A DNA stretch of 43,128 nt from Methylocucumis oryzae. GTDB lineage: Bacteria; Pseudomonadota; Gammaproteobacteria; Methylococcales; Methylomonadaceae. The translations under genes were made by a program, and so were the position numbers. The stretch is taken from the NCBI RefSeq assembly GCF_000963695.1, contig NZ_LAJX01000073.1, positions 1 through 43,128 on the forward strand. The letters run 5' to 3'. Positions within the stretch are counted from its first letter, which is position 1. Every line of letters begins with the position of its first letter. Shown here piece after piece: positions 21,709-31,558 of the stretch. The notes beneath the pieces were generated by a model. The model was not told the DNA's origin, did not search any database, and saw only the letters and a program-made list of their open reading frames with translations.

Positions 21709-22282
21709 TTATTTAACACGCCGCACTAATTGCGTTTCCGCAACCGGTTGGTTTTGCTCTAAGTAGGCATTTTTAAGCTCTACATAATGATGAGCAGAAT
21801 ATTCTAGGAATTTTTTTCTCGGCAGGTTTTAACGCGCGGATTTGTCTGACAGGGGAACCAACATAAAGATAACCACTTTCTAATTTTTTGCCCGGAGGCA
21901 CTAAACCACCTGCACCAATCATGACATAGTCTTCCAGTACAGCGTCATCCATGACAACTGCGCCAACACCAATCAAACAATAATCCCCGACGGTACACGC
22001 ATGTAATACGGCTTTATGACCTACGGTGACTCCTCTACCAATCGTTAGCGGGTGGCCTTGTGGTGAATAATCTCCGGCATGAGACACATGCAATACGGAA
22101 CCATCTTGTATGTTGGTCGCTGCGCCTATCGTGATGCTTTCAACATCTCCTCTGACCACTGACATTGGCCAAATTGAAACATCTTCTCCTATATTAACAT
22201 TGCCAATGATAACAGCACTGTCATCGACGTAAACTGACGTGCCTAATTTAGGAAAATGATTTTTAAATGCTTTTATTGGCAT
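21709..22282 (-). CDS. Gamma-carbonic-anhydrase-like hexapeptide protein (YrdA family, one frameshift)
   Basis: Left-handed beta-helix protein of the gamma-carbonic-anhydrase/YrdA family, about 190 residues after correction. Hexapeptide repeats run through VIIGNVNIGEDVSIWPMSVV and on to VPPGKKLESG. The candidate metal-binding histidines are in VLHVSH, GHKA and LHAC. Many family members have no proven carbonic anhydrase activity. T7 at 21811-21817 holds one extra base: without it the end reads LKPAEKKFLEYSAHHYVELKNAY and stops at 21709, normal for the family. The start at 22282 is chosen because GGAG precedes it and homology begins at MPIKAFKNHFPKLG; an open frame of 15 more codons upstream is not supported. 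Confidence 0.9.
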
Positions 22283-22426
22283 TTTTGCTCCTTGTTTATA
22301 GTCAATAATAAGTTGCCATGCAATCAATCGCGTAATGGCATAAAATTTTAGGTTTATCTAGTGATAAGGTATTGTACCTGTTAATAGCTAAGATTCTTGC
22401 CCGATTCAGCCTTATCAAGAAAAAAC

Positions 22427-23017
22427 ATGAAACTCATCACAAAAGATTATCATTATGAAGAATTAATAAAAAAATCTCGCTTTATCGGCTTGCTGTTACC
22501 CTGTGATTCAGAAACTGATGCACAGGCTTATATCAAACACGTCAATACCGATTATGCCGATGCTAGCCATGTAGTTTATGCGTACAGAATTAAAACCAGT
22601 CAAGGCTTAGTGTATCGTTTTTACGATGCAGGAGAACCCTCAGGCACAGCCGGCAAGCCCTTATTGCAACAATTAGAAGGTAAACAGTTGATGAACGCGC
22701 TACTGATTGTCGTTCGGTATTTTGGTGGCATTAAGCTAGGAGCTGGGGGATTAACCCGCGCTTATGGTAATACCGCGCGCAAAGTATTAGAACAAGCTGA
22801 ACTTATGCCGTTTATCGAATGGCTTACGCTGTCGATGACACTCGCGTATGAACGCTTGCAACAGCTAGAATACACGTTAAAGACATTAGACGGCAAAATA
22901 CTTGAACAAGAATTTTCAGGCCACATTCGTTTACAGGTGCAATTACCTAAACCCTCGCTTGCACAATTCAATACCCGTTTTGCTGATGCCATTAACAGCA
23001 TTCAGGATAACCCATGA
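22427..23017 (+). CDS. yigZ: YigZ/IMPACT family protein
   Basis: A 196-residue protein of the UPF0029/IMPACT family, which is related to the eukaryotic translation regulator IMPACT; the bacterial role is unclear. The N-terminal domain carries KSRFIGLLLPC, SHVVYAYRI and the hallmark DAGEPSGTAGKPLLQQLEG, then VVRYFGGIKLGAGGLTRAYG. A C-terminal ferredoxin-like domain follows. The ATG at 22427 fits the usual family start; the open frame reaches back to a TTG at 22397 without support. It is divergent from the YrdA-like gene and followed by the HerA-like gene about 100 bases on. Confidence 0.92.
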   Translation: MKLITKDYHYEELIKKSRFIGLLLPCDSETDAQAYIKHVNTDYADASHVVYAYRIKTSQGLVYRFYDAGEPSGTAGKPLLQQLEGKQLMNALLIVVRYFGGIKLGAGGLTRAYGNTARKVLEQAELMPFIEWLTLSMTLAYERLQQLEYTLKTLDGKILEQEFSGHIRLQVQLPKPSLAQFNTRFADAINSIQDNP

Positions 23018-23116
23018 GTTCGTTGTGTTTTTTTCGGTTATACTTTTTCCCTATACCATAAAAACAAAACTATCTGTATACATAGCTCAAGCACCGATTA
23101 TCTCTGAGGCGGTATT

Positions 23117-24787
23117 ATGTCTGAACAATCACATGTTAATTTTTTAATCGCTACGTTAACCGTAGTCCGTGGCGATGGTATGGATGCCAGAATTTCCAAC
23201 GAATATGCTAATCGTGCGCCATTAATTACGATTGATGACGAAGAATTATTCGCTGGGCAAATCGGTTCTTATGTCGTGATTCGACAAGTCACGATTGGCG
23301 TGCTCGCCGTCGTGCATAAAATGTGGGAACAAGACCGCTTTGATAGTACAGGCCAACGGCATACGGATCGTTTTATTTCGTTAATCCCGGTAGGCGAAAT
23401 TACCGACAGCGGTGCATTTCTGCGTGGTGTGCGTAAATATCCTACGGCAGGTGCCGGTGTTTACGCCGTTGGTCTAAAAGAGATAAATGCGATATTTTCT
23501 AAATTCGTCAATTACAACTTTTTAATTGGCCATTTATCGTCGCATAAAAGCTATCATTTAAGTTTAGACCCTCGCTCTTTATTTGGTCGCCACTTTGCTA
23601 TCGTAGGCCAATCCGGTTCCGGTAAATCTTGGACGGTTACCAGCTTAATTCAAAGTACGATTAAAGCCATGCCAAATTGCCACATTATCTTGCTGGATTT
23701 ACACGGTGAATACTGTTGGAAAGATAAATTTGGCGAAATACATTCGGCATTTGGTAAAAATGAAGTCAATTATGTCGATGCTGTTACGATGGAAATGCCG
23801 TATTGGATTATGAGTTTTGCCGACTTAATCGACTTATTCGTAGACAGAGACGATAAAAGCTCATCATTACAAATTTCCTATATGCGTGAAGTCATTCAGC
23901 ATTTAAAGCGTAAAGAAGCCAAAGAAATCGGCCTACCCGCAGCAACCGTCGATACGCCTATTTACTTTCCCCTCTCAGAGTTATACCTGCAATTTAAAAA
24001 TGCCAACGAAGAGCGCAAAGAATTCGGTAAAGTAGAAGGCGCCTTATTCGGTCAATTCGACGAATTTTTGATTCGTATGCAAAGCCGGTTAAACGATGTA
24101 CGCTTTAACTTCTTATTAAAACCTAGAGTACACAAAACCTCTGACAGCCTAGCTAGTTTATTACGGCAGTTTGTTGGCTTAATCGATGGTCGGGCAAATA
24201 TCACGGTCATTGATTTAAGCTCAGTACCGACCGGTATCGTCCCTGCGGTCTGCTCCCAAGTAGGTCGTCTGGCTTATGAATTCAATTATTGGAACCCAGT
24301 GCGGCGCGACTTCCCTATTACGTTAATTTGCGAAGAAGCCCATGCTTATATTCCTAGAGAAAAAAATGCTCAATTTGAAGGCACTAAACGCATGATGGAG
24401 CGTATTGCCAAAGAAGGTCGTAAATATGGCGTGTCAATTGGCGTGGTGAGTCAACGCCCGACAGAATTATCAGAAACCATGCTCGCACAGTGCAGCTCAT
24501 TTATTTGTTTACGCACATCTAACCCCGATGACCAAGCCTATATTAAAAAATTAGTCCCTGAGGCCGAAGGCGATATTACCGATACTTTAAGCTCACTAGG
24601 TCGTGGTGAAGCCTTAGTCTTAGGCGAAGCCACGCCAATCCCGGTGCGGGTACAGATTTACCGACCCAATCCAGAACCTAAAAGTAACGATGTCGATTAT
24701 TTTACCGGCTGGCGCGAAGGTCCTGATGATTTAGACATTAAAGAAATTGTACAATTCTGGCGTACACAAACACGTAAAACTTATTAA
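23117..24787 (+). CDS. HerA-like hexameric ATPase (DUF87)
   Basis: A 556-residue ATPase of the HerA/FtsK group. An N-terminal HAS-barrel-like region (about residues 1-110) precedes the motor core with Walker A GQSGSGKS (about residue 164), DLHGEY, and Walker B ITLICEEAHAYIPRE (about 400), followed by RKYGVSIGVVSQRPTELSET. HerA enzymes pump or unwind DNA, often with the nuclease NurA or, in defence islands, with SIR2 or other effectors. No such partner gene is adjacent, so this is a stand-alone HerA of unknown role. GAGGCGG precedes the ATG. A 135-bp repeat begins at the base directly after the stop codon. Confidence 0.88.
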   Translation: MSEQSHVNFLIATLTVVRGDGMDARISNEYANRAPLITIDDEELFAGQIGSYVVIRQVTIGVLAVVHKMWEQDRFDSTGQRHTDRFISLIPVGEITDSGAFLRGVRKYPTAGAGVYAVGLKEINAIFSKFVNYNFLIGHLSSHKSYHLSLDPRSLFGRHFAIVGQSGSGKSWTVTSLIQSTIKAMPNCHIILLDLHGEYCWKDKFGEIHSAFGKNEVNYVDAVTMEMPYWIMSFADLIDLFVDRDDKSSSLQISYMREVIQHLKRKEAKEIGLPAATVDTPIYFPLSELYLQFKNANEERKEFGKVEGALFGQFDEFLIRMQSRLNDVRFNFLLKPRVHKTSDSLASLLRQFVGLIDGRANITVIDLSSVPTGIVPAVCSQVGRLAYEFNYWNPVRRDFPITLICEEAHAYIPREKNAQFEGTKRMMERIAKEGRKYGVSIGVVSQRPTELSETMLAQCSSFICLRTSNPDDQAYIKKLVPEAEGDITDTLSSLGRGEALVLGEATPIPVRVQIYRPNPEPKSNDVDYFTGWREGPDDLDIKEIVQFWRTQTRKTY

Positions 24788-24922
24788 GGCTACACACTTA
24801 AGACAGGACAGAGCGTTTAGAGCGCAGGTGTCGGCAGCAGGGAGGCTGCCGCCAAGCCTACAGGGACGTATTTACAGCGTCCTGTGCGCTGAACGCCCCG
24901 TCCTGTCTTAAGTTGGTAACCG
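24788..24922. repeat. 134-bp MITE-like element, copy B (abuts herA stop)
   Basis: Same family as 17764-17897 and in the same orientation. The element begins one base after the TAA of the HerA-like gene. It is flanked by a perfect 8-bp direct repeat, CTTATTAA (24780-24787 and 24923-24930), the best target-site duplication in the window. The duplicated sequence includes the herA stop codon, so the gene was not altered. The core hairpin is GCAGCAGGGAGGCTGC. Confidence 0.92.
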
Positions 24923-24970
24923 CTTATTAACTTAATAGACCCGCACTCGCTGGTCTCAGGAAAACACATT

Positions 24971-25711
24971 ATGGCAACTAATACCCAATCGATACGTCGT
25001 CGCGGCATTTATTTATTACCTAATTTATTTACCACTGGCGCGCTTTTTGCCGGTTTTTATGCAATTACCTCAGCCATGAATCATCATTATGAAACGGCTG
25101 TTGCATCTATTTTTGTTGCGATGATTTTAGATGGTTTAGATGGTCGCGTCGCCCGCTTAACGAACACTCAAAGCGAATTTGGCGCGCAATACGACAGCTT
25201 ATCGGATATGGTGTCATTTGGTGTTGCCCCTGCCCTAGTCATGTATCTATGGGCTTTTAGCAGCCTAGGCCGATTAGGTTTGTTCGCAGCCTTCGTTCAT
25301 ACAGCAGGTGGCGCGCTACGCTTAGCCCGTTTTAACACGCAAATAGAAACTGCCGATAAACGTTATTTTCAAGGCTTGCCCAGCCCAGCGGCGGCGGCCA
25401 TTTTAGCGGGCTTTATTTGGATTTGTTTAGAACATCAATACGACATCGATGTGATTAAATACTTTGCTATTGCACTAACAGTTATCACGGGGTTATTAAT
25501 GGTTAGCAATTTTCGCTACTCTAGTTTTAAACAAATCGATTTAAAAAAACGCGTACCGTTTATCGTGGCTATCGCGATTATGTTAGCCATTGCCTTCGTC
25601 ATGGCACAACCACAAACCATGTTGTTTTTAGTGTTCTTAGGCTATGCCGTATCCGGGCCTTTGATTACCTTAACTCAGCGTAAACGCATCTTATCAGAGC
25701 GTAAAAATTAA
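24971..25711 (+). CDS. pssA: CDP-diacylglycerol-serine O-phosphatidyltransferase
   Basis: Membrane enzyme making phosphatidylserine from CDP-diacylglycerol and serine, the first step to phosphatidylethanolamine. The 246-residue protein carries the full CDP-alcohol phosphatidyltransferase motif: DGLDGRVARLTNTQSEFG, then AQYDSLSD, with all the Asp, Gly and Arg positions in place (about residues 56-80). Six or more hydrophobic segments follow. The family is the integral-membrane PssA found in many bacteria, not the E. coli peripheral type. AGGA lies about 10 bases before the ATG. Its stop lies 8 bases before another repeat; before that insertion it overlapped the stop of the convergent kinase gene. 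Confidence 0.93.
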   Translation: MATNTQSIRRRGIYLLPNLFTTGALFAGFYAITSAMNHHYETAVASIFVAMILDGLDGRVARLTNTQSEFGAQYDSLSDMVSFGVAPALVMYLWAFSSLGRLGLFAAFVHTAGGALRLARFNTQIETADKRYFQGLPSPAAAAILAGFIWICLEHQYDIDVIKYFAIALTVITGLLMVSNFRYSSFKQIDLKKRVPFIVAIAIMLAIAFVMAQPQTMLFLVFLGYAVSGPLITLTQRKRILSERKN

Positions 25712-25719
25712 TCTGATTT

Positions 25720-25870
25720 GGACTACCAACTTAAGGCGGGACACAATACCAAGCCGGGACAGGGCACACGAGTGCAGGTGTCGGCAGCAGGGATGCTGCC
25801 GCCAAGCCTACAGGGACGTATTTACGGCGTCCTGCGCTCGTGTGCCCTGTCCCGGCTTAAGTTGGTAGCC
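25720..25870. repeat. 151-bp MITE-like element, copy C (between pssA and kinase)
   Basis: A longer relative of copies A and B with the same core (GTCGGCAGCAGGGATGCTGC and CAGGGACGTATTTACGGCGT). The ends are GGACTACCAACTTAAGGC and GCTTAAGTTGGTAGCC. About 20 bp near the left end looks like a local duplication (CCAACTTAAGGCGGGACA then CCAAGCCGGGACAGG). It is flanked by a perfect 7-bp direct repeat, CTGATTT (25713-25719 and 25871-25877). The right end supplies the last codons and stop of the minus-strand kinase gene. Confidence 0.92.
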
Positions 25871-27546
25871 CTGATTTACTGGTAGCGTCTGCCACAATAG
25901 GGATTAGCAGTTTAAACAATGCGCCTTGCTGGCAGGCCAATACGTCAAGCTGTCCGCCGTAGGCTTTTAACACCGATAAGCAAATCGATAACCCTAAGCC
26001 TGCGCTACCTTGATTACGCTTAGTCGTAAAAAAAGGCGTAAAAATTTTATCCCGATTCGCGTCTGAGATGCCGCTACCGTTATCGTGTAATGCTATCGAT
26101 AACTGAGCGCTTTTAGCTTCAGCGTAAATCTGAACGCTACTCGCACCGTTTTGCACGCTATTCTCGAATAGATTAACTAACACCATTTCCAATGCATCGG
26201 GCGCAATGGCTAACGGCGTGCGCGGTAGTTCATAAGCTATTAACTCAAGACCACGAGCCTTGAAACGAGGCGTAATCGTCGCTAATAATTCCGATAGCTG
26301 GCAAGTTTGACGACTAGGCTCTAACGCGTCGGCACGGGCTAACTCTAATAAACGATGCACTAATTGTTTTAATCGTTGCGTGTCAGCTAGCGCATTGGCA
26401 ATAAAACGCTGCTTATCTGACTCTGGCATAGAGTCAGCGTGTTCTTGGATGAGTTCTAATGCGCCTTGTATCGCCGTTAACGGCGTTTTGAATTCATGCG
26501 AGACATGAGTAGCAAAGCGACGTATATAATCCCCTCGCTCGACTAACGCTTTCGACATCTCAGCAAAACTACTAGAAAGCTGGTCAATTTCATAAGTCAC
26601 CGGGTTTTTTAACGGTTTTATCTGTTTTTGCTCGCCGTGTTTAATGCGCTCCGTTTGCGCTATCAATTCTCGTATGGGCCTTGCAATCGTCGCTGACACC
26701 AAAGTGCCTAACGCAAATACAATCGCTAACACGCTGCACGACACGAAAACTACGGTAGCTTTAACCGCATATAAATCCCGTAAAATATTATTCGGTGTAC
26801 GAGACAGATAAATGACACCTTGCAGATAACGCTGCTCTAAACCAACATCTTCTACAACCGGAAGCGTTTCAATAATCGGATAAGCAATAAACGCACGTAT
26901 ATTAGAGCCTCGACTCAATGAATACAGTGGCGGCGGCGGTTCATCAGAGAGTCGCTGCCGTATGCGGGCGCTATAAAAGCCCTTTAATGCCTCTTGCACT
27001 TCCTCGACATGAGCCAACGACAACCCGACTTCATCTCGACCCGCAATCACTAAGCCCTGGGCATCTAAGACACGCATACCGGTCAACATCACTTGTTGTG
27101 TATCTCGCAGCACAGGTGTCATAAGATTAGCGATTTTCACACTAGTCGTATCAGCTTTTAACAGACAAAACTGTGCATCAGGACGTTTTAGCCAAAATCG
27201 GATTAATCAAACTGAGAATAGGCGGCACCGGTTTATACATGGGCAATGCTGCCGGTGCCGTTGTTAATAAGCGCCCATAAGGTTTTTGAGCGTGAGTTAA
27301 ACTACGCACGTTTTGCCTAAATGTCGCCGCTAATACTGCCGCTTGTGCGATTAATTCCTGCTCAGTTTGACGAACTAAGCTATTTTCATAAATGCGAAAA
27401 AAATAAATGCTGCCTAATGGCAGCATTAATACTGTTAACATGACTACAAATAAAATACTGCGTAAGCGTAGTAACGGCTTACCCGAACCCCATGCTAAGG
27501 ATAAAAACACAACCATGAATGCAAGCCTCAAACGGTAATCCGTCAC
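25857..27546 (-). CDS. Sensor histidine kinase (one frameshift, repeat-altered C-terminus)
   Basis: Membrane sensor kinase of about 562 residues after correction. The N-terminal helix lies in ILFVVMLTVLMLPLGSIYFF, followed by an extracytoplasmic region (VLDAQGLVIAGRDEVGLSLA), a second helix near VKATVVFVSCSVLAIVFALG, and HAMP. The H-box is ATHVSHEFKTPLTAIQGALE. The ATPase boxes are LFENSVQNG, LHDNGSGISD and GLGLSICLSV. T4 at 27186-27189 has one extra base; removing it joins PILAK to RPDAQFCLLKADTTS. The start is uncertain: GTG at 27546 or ATG at 27516. No response regulator is adjacent. The final GLPT and stop come from repeat copy C; without it the end would read SKSD. It is divergent from the GGDEF/EAL sensor, suggesting joint signalling. 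Confidence 0.88.
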
Positions 27547-27633
27547 CCATCAAAGAAAATATTTTTGTCAATTTCGACAAATTAACGACTTATGCGTAAA
27601 ATCTTGTCCCGTTATCTTAAGCGGAGAGTGTGA

Positions 27634-30460
27634 GTGTTTACTTGGTTAACTGAGCTGTCATCGAATTCTAATCATTTTATGCCTCATGGCGCTTGTTATC
27701 TGTGGCAACAGTCTATCTTACTATTGCATGTGATTAGTGATACGCTTATTGCGTCAGCCTATTACTCCATTCCAGTCGCGTTAGGCTATTTTGTTCATCG
27801 CCGTACTGACTTGACGTATCGCTGGGTGTTTTTGTTATTCGGCGGTTTTATCTTGCTATGCGGCACTACGCATCTACTTAGCATTTGGACAATATGGTAT
27901 CCCAACTATTGGCTTGCCGGTTGGGTTAAAGCGATTACCGCATTAGCGTCTTGTATAACGGCTGTATTAATTTGGCCGTTAATCCCTAAATTATTGTCAT
28001 TGCCAAGCCCAGAAGCGTTAGCCTCTAGCGAAGCCTATATGCGGGCAATATTTGATTGTACACCCGATAGTATTTTAATTACCGATGATAAAGGCGTTAT
28101 CTCGTTGGTCAATCACGAAGCTCAGCATTTACTGGGCTACCCACATGATGAACTCATTGGCACGACCATCGATAACCTATTCCCTACGCCATCAAAAAAC
28201 GCTTATGCCAGTTTACGCGCGCACTGTATCGATAACGCAACGATAGATTTAGAACCGATTACCCAAACTTTTTCAGTATTAACTAAATTCGGCCATGAAA
28301 TCGAAGTTTCACTTAGATTGAGCATTATTAACACCAAACAAGGCTTATATTTTGCCTGTACGCTACGTGATATTACGCAAGAAAAACAAGCAGAAAATGC
28401 GTTAAAAGCTAGCGAAGAGCGCTTTAGGCGTATGGCCAATGCCTCACCGACTATGATTTGGATTACCGATGCCTCAGGTAAATTCAGCTTTATCAATCAA
28501 ACCTGGCTTAATTTTACCGGTATTAAACCCGCTGATGCGCTTGAATTGGGATTGTCATCTAGCCTTAATCCACCTAGACGATCAAGCTCTTTTTATTAGT
28601 GCTTTCGAGCATATTCGCTTTAGCCATCCCCAACCCATTACTTTTGAATATAGAATGCGTAAATATTCAAATGACTGGCGCTGGATTTTAGACCATGCCG
28701 TACCGCTACACGATAATAAGGGGGAATTTTGCGGTTATATAGGCTCAGCTATCGATATTACCGAGCGTAAACAAGCCGAAGCTGAATTTAGAATAGCTGC
28801 CGCCGCCTTTGAATCACAAGAAGCCATGGTCATCACCGACACAGAGACCGTTATCTTACGCGTTAATAAAACGTTCTGCGATACAACCGGTTACTCGGTA
28901 GAAGAATTAGTAGGCAAAAAATGAATCTGTTGAAATCGGGTAAACATGATGACGCGTTTTATACTGAAATGTGGCAACAGGTCAATGCCACCGGCGCTTG
29001 GCAAGGTGAAGTTTGGGATAAACGCAAAAATGGCGAAATTTATCCCAAATGGTTAACAATTACCGCCGTAAAAGACAATCATGGCGTTACCACGAATTAT
29101 GTTGGCACGCATATCGATATTAGCGTTCGCAAAGCACAAGAAGATGAAATCAAATTATTAGCCTTTTATGACTCATTAACCCAACTACCTAACCGACGCT
29201 TATTACGCGATAGGCTACAACAAGCGCTAATCAACGCGAAACGTCATAAACTGTATGGTGCTTTATTATTCATCGACTTAGATAATTTCAAAACACTAAA
29301 CGATACGTTAGGGCATGATATTGGCGATTTGTTATTAATCGGAGTCGCTAATCGATTAAAACTGTGTATCCGCGAAGCCGACACCATCGCTCGTTTAGGT
29401 GGCGATGAATTTATTGTTATGTTAGAAAAAAATTACCGATAACGCGACGGGGGCCGCGTTAAGTGCCGAAGCCGTTGCACAAAAAATGATTGCCGCCTTA
29501 AACCAACCTTATCATTTTTCAGGTCATGAGCATCATAGTTCACCAAGTATTGGTATCACGTTATTCAGCGCACAAGACGAAACTGTTGATAGTTTATTAA
29601 AGCAATCCGACATTGCTATGTACCAGGCAAAAGCCGCTGGACGTAACACGCTACGTTTTTTCAATGCCGATATGCAGGCAGCGGTGACTCAACGAGCGTT
29701 AATGGAAGAAGATTTACACAAAGGCATCTTAGAACGGCAATTTACGTTGTATTATCAATCTCAAGTCGAGCAATCAGGCCGTATTTTGGGTTGCGAAGCA
29801 TTAGTACGCTGGAATCACCCACAACTCAACTTTGTCACACCGGCAGATTTTATTCCATTAGCTGAAGAAACCGGACTTATTATTCCGTTAGGTCAATGGG
29901 TCTTAACCGCAGCGTGCCAGCAATTGGCCGCTTGGGCTAACAGTCCCGTATTTAGCCATGTCACCATCGCGGTAAATGTCAGCGTTAGCCAATTTAAACA
30001 AGATAATTTTATCGACCAAGTCTTAATGGCACTGAGGCAATCGGGCGCGAATCCTAACAGACTAAAACTTGAACTGACCGAAAGCTTAATCGCCTCTGAT
30101 TTAGACGATATTATTAGGAAAATGAAAGCGTTGAAGCAAATAGGCGTTTCCTTTTCACTCGATGATTTCGGCACAGGATTTTCTTCGCTAAACTATCTTA
30201 AAAAACTGCCTTTTGATCAGTTAAAAATCGACCAGAGTTTTGTCAAAAATATTTTAACTGACCAAAATGACGCCGCGATTGCCACTATCATTATTAAACT
30301 TGCCGACAGCTTAGGCTTACAAGTCATTGCAGAAGGCGTTGAAACCCAAGCACAACTAGATTTTTTAGCCACGAGTGGCTGCCCTTATTACCAAGGCTAT
30401 TTGTTTAATAGACCGTGCCCCGTCGAAGAGTTTGAGCAGTTGTTTGAAAGTATGAGCTAA
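27634..30460 (+). CDS. Ethylene-receptor-like membrane domain, three PAS, GGDEF and EAL (three frameshifts)
   Basis: A bifunctional cyclic-di-GMP enzyme, 941 residues after correction. Residues 1-125 form three membrane helices matching the ethylene-binding domain of plant ETR1: VISDTLIASAYYSIP and FILLCGTTHLLSIW align without gaps. They keep the equivalents of Asp25, Tyr32, Ile35, Pro36, Cys65 and His69 (here Asp36, Tyr43, Ile46, Pro47, Cys76, His80); Cys and His bind Cu(I) in plants. Three PAS domains lie at about 138-255, 256-385 and 386-505. GGDEF (about 510-675) has an intact GGDEF and a READ inhibitory site five residues before it. EAL (about 700-935) has CEALVRW and DDFGTGFSSL. Indels: extra G at 28548-28550, missing A at 28916-28921, extra A at 29426-29432. 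The GTG start has GGAGAG upstream. Confidence 0.9.
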
Positions 30461-30466
30461 TCACGA

Positions 30467-31558
30467 CTAAGTGTTTTGCACCACTATCGTTGGAAATTTA
30501 CGGCTAAAATCCTTTGCCCGCAACGCCAATTTGGCGGCAATTTTGCGCGCAATCTCTTTATAGAGTTGCGCGGTACGGCCATCGGGTTCCGCCACCACAG
30601 TCGGGCGTCCTAAATCGGCATCTTGTCGAATCGCAATATCTAACGGCAACGCACCTAACAAATCGACTTTATTAACCTCAGCCATCGCTTTACCACCGCC
30701 GTTACCAAAAATAGCTTCTTCATGCCCGCATTGAGAGCAAATATGTAAGCTCATATTCTCAACAATGCCTAACACCGGCACATTGACTTTTTCAAACATC
30801 GCTAAACCGCGTTGTGCATCAATAAGGGCAATATCTTGCGGCGTAGTCACAATCACCGCGCCACTGACTGGAATTTGCTGAGCTAATGTTAATTGAATAT
30901 CGCCCGTACCTGGTGGCAAATCGATGATTAAATAATCTAAATCATCCCAGTTCGTATCGCGTAACAATTGCTGTAACGCATTAGTCGCCATAGGTCCTCG
31001 CCAGATGACGGCTTGATCGGCTGCCACTAAATAACCGATAGACATGGTTTGTATGTCATAAGCCATTTTAGGAATCATCGTGCGGTTATCATGGCTTTCT
31101 GGTGAGCCAGACAGCCCTAACATAGTAGGTATACTAGGGCCATAAATATCAGCATCTAAAATCCCAACTCTAGCCCCTTCAGCCGCTAACGCTAATGCGA
31201 TATTGACTGTTGTTGTAGATTTGCCCACCCCGCCCTTACCTGAAGCCACGGCGACAATATTTTTAACCTGCGGATGCGGTTTTAACGATTGCTGTACCGA
31301 GTGGGCAATAATATTAACCGTAATATCAACGTTTATCTCACCAACGTCCGGCAATACGCTAACATGTTGTTTTATAGCTGCTTTCATATCATCGATAATC
31401 GAGTTAGCCGGATAGCCCAACTCTACTCGAATAGTGATGTTATTGTTATCCACGTCAATCGACTTAACCGATTTGGCTGCTATTAAATCTTTGTTATGGT
31501 TAACATCAATAAATGTTTTTAATAACGCTTCAATACTAGACTTTTCAATAGGGGTCAT
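30467..31558 (-). CDS. apbC: Iron-sulfur cluster carrier ATPase (ApbC/Mrp/NBP35)
   Basis: A 363-residue P-loop ATPase that carries and transfers Fe-S clusters. The N-terminal MIP18/DUF59 domain (about 1-85) is followed by the deviant Walker A ASGKGGVGKSTTTVN (about 105-119), GILDADIYGPSIPTMLG, IIDLPPGTGDIQLTL and the cluster-binding CxxC in HICSQCGHEEAIFG. The length is normal for Mrp/ApbC. Its 3' end nearly meets the convergent GGDEF/EAL gene (6 bases apart). The gene often found opposite it, metG, is not present; a 600-bp non-coding stretch follows instead. Confidence 0.94.
   Translation of the reverse strand: MTPIEKSSIEALLKTFIDVNHNKDLIAAKSVKSIDVDNNNITIRVELGYPANSIIDDMKAAIKQHVSVLPDVGEINVDITVNIIAHSVQQSLKPHPQVKNIVAVASGKGGVGKSTTTVNIALALAAEGARVGILDADIYGPSIPTMLGLSGSPESHDNRTMIPKMAYDIQTMSIGYLVAADQAVIWRGPMATNALQQLLRDTNWDDLDYLIIDLPPGTGDIQLTLAQQIPVSGAVIVTTPQDIALIDAQRGLAMFEKVNVPVLGIVENMSLHICSQCGHEEAIFGNGGGKAMAEVNKVDLLGALPLDIAIRQDADLGRPTVVAEPDGRTAQLYKEIARKIAAKLALRAKDFSRKFPTIVVQNT

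Noticed and set aside
21773-22327. Longer gamma-carbonic-anhydrase-like protein with a cysteine-containing tail
   Set aside because: The tail arises from an extra T in T7, and the 15-codon N-terminal extension has no ribosome site or homology.
17764-25870. CRISPR array suggested by repeated palindromic units
   Set aside because: Copies are kilobases apart, about 134 bp long, flanked by short direct repeats and lacking regular spacers.
28921-30460. Separate GGDEF and EAL genes downstream of a short sensor gene
   Set aside because: The pieces join at single-base indels within PAS and GGDEF domains; no ribosome sites precede the fragments.
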